From an uncultured Muribaculaceae bacterium (GTDB lineage: Bacteria; Bacteroidota; Bacteroidia; Bacteroidales; Muribaculaceae): a DNA stretch of 64,000 bases. Under the pieces are notes generated by a model. The model ran no database searches, was not told the origin of the DNA, and worked only from the letters and a program-made list of their open reading frames with translations. The translations under genes were made by a program, and so were the position numbers. Shown in pieces: positions 39,983 to 48,558 of this stretch (positions are counted from its first letter, which is position 1; each line of letters opens with the position of its first letter). The stretch is from NCBI GenBank assembly GCA_934675575.1, contig CAKUQQ010000009.1, positions 25,240-89,239 on the forward strand, written 5' to 3'.

Positions 39983-40088
39983 GTGCATTTTAGCGTGATA
40001 GAGAGTACAAAAACTTGCATTTTAGCGAATTAGAGTATGGCTAAAATGCTGCAAATGAACGTGATTTAGAATTATTAAGATTGTGGGC

Positions 40089-40120
40089 TTTGGGTGTTAT
40101 GAATAAATGCACTATATTCG
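40089..40120 (+). promoter_or_regulatory. Promoter of the 40165 membrane-protein gene
   Basis: TTTG (40089-40092), 20 bp, TATATTCG (40113-40120). One base differs from TAnnTTTG. The start codon is 45 bp downstream. Confidence 0.5.
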
Positions 40121-40164
40121 CAACGGAATGTGTTTTATTGCATGTTAGAAAATAAGAAGAGTTA

Positions 40165-40947
40165 ATGAAATCAATCACAAACATATTGCTTGTGGCCGCA
40201 CTGGTGTGCTATGTGTTTTTACCATTTTACAACATACCGCTGGCTCCAAGCTCACCCACAGGTTTTGACTTCACAGCCGGCATGATAACCGGCAACTATG
40301 GCTGGTCGGGGGCATTGTTTGCTCTGGTGCCTTTCGCCGCGAGTTTTGCCGCAATCGCGTTTAACTGCACCAAAAGCCGCTGGTGGGGCATAGCGTCGTG
40401 TGCGTGCATAGTGGTGTGCATGTACTTTTATTTCACAGCATCTGGCACACAAGACCAGGAGCTGCTTCACGACCCAAGCATAGTGCCGTCGAATGACATT
40501 GGCGAGGGCTTTAAAATAGCTGGACTCGGCATAGGTTTCAAAATGAGTTATGCGCTGGTTATATTGTCGCTGTTATCATCAATAGTGTCGATAATGCCAT
40601 TCTCCTTTAATGCGAAGCTCGACCGTGTGATTGACGACAGCGTGGAGCACGGCATTGAGGAGGGACGTCGCCACATCAGTGACTTGAACAATAAAATCTC
40701 TGAAGAGCTTAGCCAGTTTGAAGGCAAGCAACGCAGACATCACGCCAAGGCTGGCGTGGCAGTGCCGCCGTCGCCGGCAGTAGATGCTCCGGCAGAGAAG
40801 CAACCTGTGAAACCGGAGGCCGAAAAAGACTACTCCGCTTATATGCCGCATGACGACGATGCACCGGTCAATACTACACCAAAAGAGCCAACCGACGATG
40901 AAAGATATGCTGCCTATATGCCTCCGCAAGAGGGTGACAGCAAATAA
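40165..40947 (+). CDS. Uncharacterised membrane protein with short C-terminal repeats
   Basis: A 260-residue protein I cannot place. Four membrane segments fill the first ~150 residues (ITNILLVAALVCYVFLPFY, WSGALFALVPFAASFAAIAF, IASCACIVVCMYFYF and YALVILSLLSSIVSIMPF). A charged, probably helical stretch (residues ~155-195) follows, then a Pro/Lys-rich tail with two copies of a Y-x-A-Y-M-P motif (DYSAYMPHDDD, ERYAAYMPPQEGD). The tail is presumably cytoplasmic. It has its own promoter and lies between the thi operon and the RecD-like gene, which is convergent. Confidence 0.7.
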   Translation: MKSITNILLVAALVCYVFLPFYNIPLAPSSPTGFDFTAGMITGNYGWSGALFALVPFAASFAAIAFNCTKSRWWGIASCACIVVCMYFYFTASGTQDQELLHDPSIVPSNDIGEGFKIAGLGIGFKMSYALVILSLLSSIVSIMPFSFNAKLDRVIDDSVEHGIEEGRRHISDLNNKISEELSQFEGKQRRHHAKAGVAVPPSPAVDAPAEKQPVKPEAEKDYSAYMPHDDDAPVNTTPKEPTDDERYAAYMPPQEGDSK

Positions 40948-41004
40948 GGTTCGCTTTGCCTGTTGGTACGTTTCTGATAATATTTTCGATGGGAAGGAAA
41001 GAAA

Positions 41005-42471
41005 TTATCGAAAATCGGTTTCGAGAGGACAGTTGATAAGATATACTTGTCGGCGTGCTCGTGTTATGGCCGTGTAGAGCCACCGCAAGAAGTCGAGCGA
41101 TGATAACGCATCTGGCATGATGCCTCCCATATCTACAAACACGTTTTGCCATTGTCCGCCTTGAGCCTTGTGGCAAGTCACGGCGTAGGCATATTTGACT
41201 TGCAGAGCATTGAAATAAGGGTGCTTTTTCAGAGCCTTAAACCGAGTGCGCTTGTCGCCTGCAAGTTCTTCCATCACGCCGTTGAACAGCAATTCGCTTT
41301 GCGCAGCTGTTAGGGCCGGCGTGTCGCTGAAAAGGCAGTCGAGAATTATCTTGGTGTCCATTTCCAGATGGTTGTGGTCGGGAAATTCCACCGTCACATT
41401 GGCAAAATGCAGCCCATAGCGGTCTTCGATTTCGCCCCACACTCGTTTTACTTCTATAATGTCGCCGTTGGCGATGAAGTCGATATTGTCGTAGTCTTGC
41501 GACCAGAAATAGTTGTTTTTGGCCACAAGCAGCATGTCGCCACACACAAGCTGGTCTTCGCGATAGAGTATGCTGTTGCGCACACCGCTGTTAAACAGCA
41601 CTGCTCGTTTGTTTGACCGCGTGATGATTATAGTTTCATTTTGCCCATCGCAGTCGTAGCAATCAGAGAGTTGCTCTATAAGGAATTCTCCGGTCACGTT
41701 GGTTATGTCGTTAAACGCCTTGAGTTGAAGCGTTGGCGCAGCCAGCAGACCACTTGCCATGATGTTGCGCAGCATGGTGGCATTGTGTATTATGCCCGAA
41801 GTCTGCACTTGGCGGGCTATCTCGTGCAGAAACACTTCATAGACGGCAAGGTGGTAGCCTTCGAGCACGGTGTCGCTAAGGGCTGGACTTTCTGATTGTC
41901 CTACTGGCGGCAACTGAGCCGTGTCGCCTATTAGCATAAGGCGGCAGCCTTGACCGGAATAGACGTAAGAAATAAGGTCGTCGAGCAGTCGGCCAGTGCC
42001 AAACACAGAGTAGTCGCCACTTGAGTTTGAAATCATAGAGGCTTCATCTACTATGAACACCGTGTTGGTATGCTTGTTCTCGGCAAGCAGAAAGTTGTTT
42101 TGTCCGTATGATTGCTGGCGATAGATTTTGCGGTGTATGGTGTAGGCTGTGTGTCCGGAATATTCGGTGAACACTTTGGCAGCTCGTCCGGTGGGAGCCA
42201 TGAGCACGGCTTTCATGCCGTTTTGCGACATTGTTTTCACCAGAGCTCCTGTCATCGATGTTTTTCCGGTTCCGGCATAACCTTTGAGCAGAAACACTGT
42301 TTGTTGCGGTGAGTAGAGCAAGAAGTGGGCAAAAGCTGCAATCAGCAGCATTTGGCCGTCATTTGGGTCGTAGGGCAATGATGCGAGCACTTCAGTTCCA
42401 AACCGCATTATCGCCTTGTCGTTGCGGTTGATGCGAGGAAGCTGGTTGTGAGTGTCAAGCTGTGTAGGCAT
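41005..42471 (-). CDS. RecD-like superfamily 1 helicase/ATPase
   Basis: A 488-residue protein. Walker A is LLKGYAGTGKTSMTGALVKT near residue 63, then VLMAPTGRAAKVF. Helicase motif II is VFIVDEASMIS, motif III LMLIGDTAQLPPVGQS. The C-terminal YAVTCHKAQGGQW and FLRWLYTAITRARRQVYLI are SF1B motifs V and VI. These stand-alone RecD-type helicases have DNA repair or recombination roles that vary. The first ATG (42471) lies only 4 bp after a TAATTTTG (-7-like) element, so the next in-frame ATG at 42408 could be the true start. Confidence 0.85.
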   Translation of the reverse strand: MPTQLDTHNQLPRINRNDKAIMRFGTEVLASLPYDPNDGQMLLIAAFAHFLLYSPQQTVFLLKGYAGTGKTSMTGALVKTMSQNGMKAVLMAPTGRAAKVFTEYSGHTAYTIHRKIYRQQSYGQNNFLLAENKHTNTVFIVDEASMISNSSGDYSVFGTGRLLDDLISYVYSGQGCRLMLIGDTAQLPPVGQSESPALSDTVLEGYHLAVYEVFLHEIARQVQTSGIIHNATMLRNIMASGLLAAPTLQLKAFNDITNVTGEFLIEQLSDCYDCDGQNETIIITRSNKRAVLFNSGVRNSILYREDQLVCGDMLLVAKNNYFWSQDYDNIDFIANGDIIEVKRVWGEIEDRYGLHFANVTVEFPDHNHLEMDTKIILDCLFSDTPALTAAQSELLFNGVMEELAGDKRTRFKALKKHPYFNALQVKYAYAVTCHKAQGGQWQNVFVDMGGIMPDALSSLDFLRWLYTAITRARRQVYLINCPLETDFR

Positions 42472-42517
42472 GTGGCAAAATTACGAAGAAAATCGATAGG
42501 TAATTAAAAAAGTTTGC

Positions 42518-42525
42518 TAACTTTG
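42518..42525 (+). promoter_or_regulatory. -7 element of the tRNA-Ser gene
   Basis: TAACTTTG ends 10 bp before the first tRNA base, a suitable place for the start of the precursor. Confidence 0.45.
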
Positions 42526-42535
42526 TGAAAATTTT

Positions 42536-42623
42536 GGAGTGATGCTCGAGTGGTTGAAGAGGCACGCCTGGAAAGCGTGTAAACGTCAAAAGCGTTTCGG
42601 GAGTTCGAATCTCCCTCACTCCG
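42536..42623 (+). tRNA. tRNA-Ser(GGA)
   Basis: 88 nt with acceptor arm GGAGTGA pairing TCACTCC, and discriminator G at 42623. The anticodon loop CTGGAAA sits on a CACGC/GCGTG stem, so the anticodon is GGA (reads UCC and UCU). A long variable arm with TTCGAAT in the T-loop confirms a class II tRNA. CCA is not encoded. Confidence 0.95.
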
Positions 42624-42948
42624 CTGATAATTAGATGTTTATTTGTTTGTGAAAAACATTGCAAAATTGACCAACCACGAAAACTCCCCACATTTCACTG
42701 CCTTTTCAAGGAGCAACTTGACAAAGTAACCATGTAAGTCATCTATCCGATATAATAACTCTTGTTTCAAGTGACTGCTTCCGCATTTGGAGCAGCCGCT
42801 TTTTGTTTTGCTTGACATGTGTGTTGTCTAATGGGCGTAAGTCTTACTTTTTGGGGTGTGGGGGATTGCGTGAAAATGTGTATATTTGTTTACGATAAAG
42901 TGTGCCGCTTATGGTGGTTGTTTTAAAGGTAACGTAAAAAACGGGAAT
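42624..42948. other. Intergenic region after tRNA-Ser
   Basis: About 325 bp. No gene, strong hairpin or integrase target repeat seen. TATATTTG at 42881-42888 is a -7 element for the thioesterase gene, 60 bp before its ATG. Confidence 0.5.
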
Positions 42949-43656
42949 ATGTTTACGATTGAGGGAAAGGTGACTACAAGCCGCTGCGACGCTTGCGGTA
43001 AACTCAAGCTTTTTTCGGCTGTGCAGATGATGCAAGATTGCTCGGAGCTGTGGGCTGACACCGAACCGGAGATGAACGGATATTTTAAGGAGCATGGCAT
43101 GGCGCAGGTGCTTGTGTCACGCCAGATAGACGTTGTGCGTGTTCCGGAATATAAAGAGGATTTGAGTGTGGAGAGCCGTGTGTTTGAAATGCAGAGCATG
43201 TGTGGATATAGAAATACATTTGTGCGTGATGCAGCCGGGCGGCCTTGCTACAAGAGTTGGAGCATGGGTGCGTTTATCAATCGGGAGTCGGGTCACATAG
43301 TGCCAGTGCCGGCCGATGTGGTGGCAACCATGCACCTTGACCCGAAGCTTGACATGGATTATTGCTCACGGCGCATAAGGCTGCCGCAAGGAGTGCTGGG
43401 AGAGAACACCCAGATGACAGTGCTGCGCAACGACATAGACTACAACTTGCACATGAACAATGCCCAATATGTGCGCATAGGGTGTGAACTGCTGCCTGAT
43501 GGATTTGCGGTGAAGCGCATGCGGATTGAGTATAAGTCACCGGCTCACTTGGGCGATGTGCTGACAGCGATGACAGGCAAGAGCGGCAACACTTTTTGGG
43601 TGACACTGGCCAAAGGCGACACAATGTGTGCCTTAATGGAATTTGTGGCTTTTTAG
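42949..43656 (+). CDS. Acyl-ACP thioesterase
   Basis: A 235-residue double hot-dog protein of the FatA/acyl-ACP thioesterase family, which hydrolyses acyl-ACP to free fatty acid and so ends chain elongation. First half: GKLKLFSAVQMMQDCSEL and VSRQIDVVRVPEY. Second half: IDYNLHMNNAQYVRIGCE, the N-x-H-x-N-N signature of the catalytic hot-dog. Start MFTIEGKVTT at 42949; the longer open frame upstream would cross the -7 box. It lies 25 bp before the dehydrogenase gene and likely shares its transcript. Confidence 0.85.
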   Translation: MFTIEGKVTTSRCDACGKLKLFSAVQMMQDCSELWADTEPEMNGYFKEHGMAQVLVSRQIDVVRVPEYKEDLSVESRVFEMQSMCGYRNTFVRDAAGRPCYKSWSMGAFINRESGHIVPVPADVVATMHLDPKLDMDYCSRRIRLPQGVLGENTQMTVLRNDIDYNLHMNNAQYVRIGCELLPDGFAVKRMRIEYKSPAHLGDVLTAMTGKSGNTFWVTLAKGDTMCALMEFVAF

Positions 43657-43681
43657 TAATGGTGAAAAAGGAGAACAACAA

Positions 43682-44641
43682 ATGAAAATAGTAGTTTTAG
43701 ACGGTTATACGGAAAATCCCGGCGATTTGTCGTGGGACGCTTTGCGGCAGCTTGGCGATTGCACTGTGTGGGAGCGCACGGCACAAAGCCAGATAGTGGA
43801 AAGGGCTACCGAAGCCGACATTGTGCTCACAAACAAAGTGCCGCTCGGTAAGGCGGAGTTTGACTCACTGCCAAAGTTGAAATTTGTGGGTGTGCTTGCC
43901 ACCGGCTACAACATCATAGACCTTGATGCTGCCAGCGAGCACCATGTGGTTGTGACCAACATTCCGGCATATAGCACAAACTCGGTGGCTCAAATGGTTA
44001 TGGCACATTTGCTCAACATTGTGAACCAGGTGCAACACTACACCGACGAGGTGCGCAGCGGCAAATGGAGCAGTTGTCCTGACTTTTGTTTTTATGACAC
44101 CCCGGTGTTTGAGCTTAGCGGCAAAACGATGGGCATAGTGGGACTTGGGCACATAGGCATGGCTGTGGCACGCATTGCTGTGAGCATGGGTATGAATGTG
44201 CTTGCCTACACATCGAAAGATGCCGCAGCACTGCCCGATGGCGTGAAGAAGGCCTTGCAGCTCGACGACTTGTTTGCGGCAAGCGATGTGGTGACACTTC
44301 ACTGCCCGCTCACGGCCGACACGCTCCACATGGTCAATGCCCACAGGCTTGGGCTGATGAAGAAAAGCGCAATTTTAATCAACACCGGGCGCGGTCCGCT
44401 CGTTGACGAACAGGCACTTGCCGATGCGCTCAATGCAGGTGAGATATACGCTGCCAGCGTAGATGTGATGTCGCAGGAGCCGCCACGAGCCGACAATCCG
44501 CTGCTCACTGCGCGCAACTGCCACTTCACGCCTCACATTGCCTGGGCGAGCAAGGAAGCGCGCGTGAGGCTTATGGACATAGCCGTTGACAATGTGAAGA
44601 AATTTATGGCCGGACAACCGGTGAATGTGGTGAACAAATGA
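43682..44641 (+). CDS. D-2-hydroxyacid dehydrogenase
   Basis: A 319-residue NAD-dependent enzyme. The nucleotide-binding motif is GIVGLGHIGMAVARIAVSMG. Catalytic Arg is in INTGRGPLVDEQ, Glu in DVMSQEPPRAD, and His in FTPHIAWAS. These match glycerate or hydroxypyruvate reductase-type members rather than phosphoglycerate dehydrogenases, because no ACT domain follows. The substrate cannot be fixed from sequence. The start at 43682 fits the family; the upstream in-frame ATG lies inside the thioesterase gene. The metallophosphoesterase begins 7 bp downstream. Confidence 0.88.
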   Translation: MKIVVLDGYTENPGDLSWDALRQLGDCTVWERTAQSQIVERATEADIVLTNKVPLGKAEFDSLPKLKFVGVLATGYNIIDLDAASEHHVVVTNIPAYSTNSVAQMVMAHLLNIVNQVQHYTDEVRSGKWSSCPDFCFYDTPVFELSGKTMGIVGLGHIGMAVARIAVSMGMNVLAYTSKDAAALPDGVKKALQLDDLFAASDVVTLHCPLTADTLHMVNAHRLGLMKKSAILINTGRGPLVDEQALADALNAGEIYAASVDVMSQEPPRADNPLLTARNCHFTPHIAWASKEARVRLMDIAVDNVKKFMAGQPVNVVNK

Positions 44642-44648
44642 CAATATA

Positions 44649-45446
44649 ATGGTACTGCAATTTTTAAGTGACTTGCATTTGGAGAGGCCGGCGCACGCGT
44701 CATATTTGGAGAGCAATGCGATAAAGGTGCTTGGCGACATATTAATCATGGCTGGTGACATATCGGAGATAGGGCGCACAAGCGCGGCTCTGGAGCGATT
44801 TTGGAGCTGGTGCAGCGACAACTTTGAGCAAACATATATAGTGCCCGGCAACCATGAGTTCTATGGCGGACTTGACCTTGCCGACACGTTGAAGCCGTTT
44901 AGCTACAATGTGCGCAGCAACGTGAACTACTTAAACAACCAGTGCGTGACGGTTGATGGCAAGACTGCAATTTTCTTTACCACGCTGTGGACGCATCTGA
45001 CGTATAACGAGAACGAAAATCCACTGCTGCTTGACGACCCTGATTTTCAGAATGTGAAGTTCGATGGCCATCAACTCACAGCGGAAACCTACAATAAGGC
45101 TCACGAAGTGTGTCTGGAAATGCTTAAAGACTCGGTGGCGGCTTCAAAGACGGAGCAGAAGATAGTTGTTACACATCACTGCCCCATAAATGCCGAGCAC
45201 CCGCGCTACAAGGGCAATGGACTGACCGAGTGCTTTGTAACTCCGCTTGAGAGCTACATAAAAACGAGTGGCATTGACTACTGGATACATGGCCACACGC
45301 ACTACAATGGTGCTACACACAAGCTGATAGGCAAAACGCTGATGTTGTCGAACCAGTTTGGCAGTTTGCGACCAGAGACAGGCAAGCCAGAAGAGGGATA
45401 CTCACCAGCAGCGGCTATAATGACAAAGCTTGCCGGCGGCAAGTGA
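44649..45446 (+). CDS. Calcineurin-like metallophosphoesterase
   Basis: A 265-residue protein with the full metal-site set: FLSDLHLERP, IMAGDIS, VPGNHEFYGG, VVTHHCP and YWIHGHTH. The family hydrolyses phosphoesters with a two-metal centre; substrates range from nucleotides to proteins, and nothing here narrows it. It follows the dehydrogenase by 7 bp and ends at a terminator. No membrane segments or signal peptide, so it is cytoplasmic. Confidence 0.9.
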   Translation: MVLQFLSDLHLERPAHASYLESNAIKVLGDILIMAGDISEIGRTSAALERFWSWCSDNFEQTYIVPGNHEFYGGLDLADTLKPFSYNVRSNVNYLNNQCVTVDGKTAIFFTTLWTHLTYNENENPLLLDDPDFQNVKFDGHQLTAETYNKAHEVCLEMLKDSVAASKTEQKIVVTHHCPINAEHPRYKGNGLTECFVTPLESYIKTSGIDYWIHGHTHYNGATHKLIGKTLMLSNQFGSLRPETGKPEEGYSPAAAIMTKLAGGK

Positions 45447-45476
45447 CATTTGGCTTTTTATACTAAAGCATAAGAA

Positions 45477-45510
45477 AAGCGGCAGCGTGTGAATACACAG
45501 GCTGCCGCTT
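45477..45510. terminator. Bidirectional terminator
   Basis: A 10-bp stem (AAGCGGCAGC/GCTGCCGCTT) extended by an inner GTGT/ACAC pairing. It separates the convergent phosphoesterase and rhamnosidase genes. Confidence 0.8.
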
Positions 45511-45540
45511 AACTATTATTCTGTGTGCTTAAAATTCTGA

Positions 45541-48471
45541 TTAGCGGATGTTTGCGCTTGTGAATGTGTAGCTTCCAGACCCCACTTTATACACGGCATA
45601 GCCGTTGTCCATGCGAATGAACGACACGCTGCGGCTGCCGTCAATCTTCTTGCCTGACTCTTTAACGCTGTCGATGCTTGTGGCCGGCACCCACACCTCA
45701 ATCTCAACATTGGCCGGAAGCTCAATGTTCATTTCAAAGTTGTGTTTGCCCACAATGCGCCACTCATTGGAAATCATGCCATACATCGACCTGTAAGATG
45801 CGCGCGCCCATTTCAGGTCGCCCACCACTTGCGGCTTGATTGTCACGCAAGGCAGGCCGTTGTCGGCTGTTGACATGCGTATTCCGGCGAGATATTTGTA
45901 GAAATACTCGCTGATGAGGCAGAATGGGGTGTGGTTGAGCGAAGAAGCTCCAGCCCAGTCTTCCCACATGGAAGTTGCGCCGTTCTTAATCATGTAGCCC
46001 CAGCCCGGATATTCTGGCTGTGTGGCAAGCTTGTAGGCAGCTTCGGGGTCGATTTCGGGCATAATGTTCATTATGGCCTTTGTGCCGAGAAAACCAGTGC
46101 CCATGCGATAGTTATATTTCTTGATGTCGGCCATTAGACCGTCGATTACGCCTTGGCGATGCTCTTGTGGCACAATGCCAAACTCAAGAGCTATGGCGTT
46201 GGGTGACTGGCGGTAAGGTGTGGCAATGTTGCCGTGATACACATTGTTGATGGAGTCGAAAAACTCTTTGTTGCAAGCCTCGGCAATGTGTTTGCTCCAC
46301 TGCTTGTAGAACAGGTTTTCAGCCGGATATTTTAGTAGCGACGCTATTCGTGCAATGTCGTCAACCACCTTGAACTGGCTTGATGTGCCGTAGTAAATCA
46401 AACCCTCCGGCGGAGCCATCACTATGGCATCGTTGAGATTGGCTGGCATTTCCATTTTTGGCGATAGCCAGTCGCCAAGCACATCGTTGATTATGTCGGG
46501 TTTACCTGGAATTTGGCGTTTCAGGCTGCTTGTGGCAAAACGTTTCATCACCTCGTAGTTTTGCTCAAGAATGCGCTTGTCGCCATAGAAATTATAAAGG
46601 TCGATAGGCATATACACTATGGCTGCCGGCCATGTAGTGGTGAGGCCTTGGTCGTAGGCGGTGCTTGGTGCCACGTCGTTGAGCTCGCCGTCGCGGTTTT
46701 GTGTCTCGGCAAGGTCAGAGAGCCACTTGGTGTAGTATTGCGCACCATCGAAGTTGTAGAGAAGTGCGCGCGACGTGAGGTAGGTGTCGCACGTCCACCC
46801 TTGCTTCTCGCGGTGAGGGCAGTCGGTGGGAATGCTCATGTTGTTGTTGAGCAGCGTGATGCGGGCGTTTTCCTGCATTTTGTTGACCGTTTCGTTAGAG
46901 CACTCAAAATTACCAACCGACTTGAGGTCGGTGTGCACTTGCACGCCGTTAACGTCTAAAACCTCAACTTCGGGGTCGGCGGTTACGCGAATGAACTGGA
47001 AACCCTTATAGGAGAAATGGCACTCAAAGCTCTCGTCGCCTTGTCCGCAGAGAATGTAGCCGTTTTGCTGGCGCACACGTATGCCGGCGTCATAAAAAGA
47101 AGCGTAGGCAGAGTCGGCTGCCACTTCCTTCACCATTTCCATTTTGGTGGGGTGAATGTTTGGCACAAGTTCCTTGTCGGACGGCTGCTCGCAATATTCC
47201 ACAAGCACTTTGGCTCCGGCAGGGCCTTTGACTTTGACCTTTGCCCAGCCGGCTATCTCGCACCCCAGGTCGTAGATGGTGCTGTTGTTTCTGCGCTTAA
47301 ATATGTTTATTGGCTTCATTGAGCCGTGTCGGCGCACCGGCGGAATGGTTTGCGAGCGCAGAGGGTTGTCGCACGGCACGGTGCTGGCGTTGGCCCAAGC
47401 CGAGTCGTCGTAGGTGGCGGTGGTCCACCCGTCGTGCTTTTGGCGTGCATCGTAGATTTCGCCTTGGCGCGTGTCGTCGTAAACAATAGGGCCTGGGGCA
47501 ACTTTCCACGAGTCGTCGGTCACTATGTTGGTCACGGAGCCGTCTGCACGCACAATGCGCAGTAGGGCTATGAGTTTGGGTTGGTCAACCCATGCCGACT
47601 GGCTGAGTTTCCAAATGTCGTTGGTGAGCGGATTATACTGTCCGCGGCCGAGCATCACGCCTATGGCATTGTCGCCATTGGCTATTAGCGAGGTCACGTC
47701 GTAGGTGCAGTAGAACGAGCGGTGGTTGAAGTTGGTCCAAGCCGGGTTGAGCACGTCGTTGCCCACACGGGTGTGGTTGATAAACGCCTCAAAGTAGCCC
47801 AAGCCGCAGATGTAGAGTGTGGCACGTCTCACATTAGAAGCACTGAACTTCTTGCGCAGCAGCGGTGCAGCATCGTAGGGCAATGGTTTGGCGAGGTCCT
47901 TGATTTGAAATATGGTGGAGTCTTTGCAGTTGAACCACGGCCACTTGAGTTTGGCATGTTTGCGCTCGTAGTCCTTGTGCTCTGCCCACTCTTTGCTCCA
48001 CTGCTCCTTGCTCTTGAAAGCAATCCAGCTGGCATTGCCCCAGTCTTGCTTGGTGAGCACTCCCATGCTCCATGCAGCAGGTTTGCTCCACTTCGACGGC
48101 TGGCCAGCTTGGTCCCAAACCATTACTTTCCAGTGGCATGTCTGGAAAGAGCGCAGCGGCTTGCCGGCATACTCCACTTGCGACATGTTGCGCGACGTCA
48201 CCTTGCCCGAATCCCAAATGTCGGCCACACCGGCATTGAGCTTGCTCTCGCTCGACGCCACCACTATGCGATAGGCACTTTGTGTGACACCGCGCCGGTC
48301 GGGGGCTAAGATTGTCCAACTGAGGCGAGGCTTGGCAACGTCGATGCTGCGAGCCACCCAGAGATATTCGCACCGCAGGTCGATGGGCATGACGGCCGGT
48401 GCAACAGTTGCCGCAAGCGATGAAATGCACACCGTGAGCAGCAGCATGAGTGAAAATATCTTTCGTTTCAT
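45541..48471 (-). CDS. Alpha-L-rhamnosidase (GH78)
   Basis: A 976-residue exported enzyme with signal peptide MKRKIFSLMLLLTVCISSLA. Its N-terminal beta domains (LRCEYLWVARSIDVAKPRLS, then WKVMVWDQAGQPSKW) are typical of GH78. The catalytic (alpha/alpha)6 barrel begins near MSIPTDCPHREKQGWTCDTY, in which the family acid/base and water-holding residues lie (the family form is CPQRDERLGWTGD). A C-terminal beta domain has INIELPANVEIEVWVPA. It frees rhamnose from plant or bacterial glycans outside the cytoplasm. Start at 48471 is the signal-peptide Met. No other degradation gene sits next to it. Confidence 0.9.
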   Translation of the reverse strand: MKRKIFSLMLLLTVCISSLAATVAPAVMPIDLRCEYLWVARSIDVAKPRLSWTILAPDRRGVTQSAYRIVVASSESKLNAGVADIWDSGKVTSRNMSQVEYAGKPLRSFQTCHWKVMVWDQAGQPSKWSKPAAWSMGVLTKQDWGNASWIAFKSKEQWSKEWAEHKDYERKHAKLKWPWFNCKDSTIFQIKDLAKPLPYDAAPLLRKKFSASNVRRATLYICGLGYFEAFINHTRVGNDVLNPAWTNFNHRSFYCTYDVTSLIANGDNAIGVMLGRGQYNPLTNDIWKLSQSAWVDQPKLIALLRIVRADGSVTNIVTDDSWKVAPGPIVYDDTRQGEIYDARQKHDGWTTATYDDSAWANASTVPCDNPLRSQTIPPVRRHGSMKPINIFKRRNNSTIYDLGCEIAGWAKVKVKGPAGAKVLVEYCEQPSDKELVPNIHPTKMEMVKEVAADSAYASFYDAGIRVRQQNGYILCGQGDESFECHFSYKGFQFIRVTADPEVEVLDVNGVQVHTDLKSVGNFECSNETVNKMQENARITLLNNNMSIPTDCPHREKQGWTCDTYLTSRALLYNFDGAQYYTKWLSDLAETQNRDGELNDVAPSTAYDQGLTTTWPAAIVYMPIDLYNFYGDKRILEQNYEVMKRFATSSLKRQIPGKPDIINDVLGDWLSPKMEMPANLNDAIVMAPPEGLIYYGTSSQFKVVDDIARIASLLKYPAENLFYKQWSKHIAEACNKEFFDSINNVYHGNIATPYRQSPNAIALEFGIVPQEHRQGVIDGLMADIKKYNYRMGTGFLGTKAIMNIMPEIDPEAAYKLATQPEYPGWGYMIKNGATSMWEDWAGASSLNHTPFCLISEYFYKYLAGIRMSTADNGLPCVTIKPQVVGDLKWARASYRSMYGMISNEWRIVGKHNFEMNIELPANVEIEVWVPATSIDSVKESGKKIDGSRSVSFIRMDNGYAVYKVGSGSYTFTSANIR

Positions 48472-48499
48472 GATTTTGAAAATTATGTTATGGTTGAAA

Positions 48500-48540
48500 A
48501 AGCCCAAACCAGTGGATTTGATGACTACTGGCTTGGGCTT
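48500..48540 (-). terminator. Terminator after the aminotransferase
   Basis: A 14-bp stem with one G-U pair on the minus-strand RNA (AAGCCCAA arm with TTGGGCTT), loop ~13 nt, followed by TTTTCAACC. It lies just past the aminotransferase stop and just before the rhamnosidase start. Confidence 0.7.
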
Positions 48541-48558
48541 GCGTTGTTTGTCTTGTTT

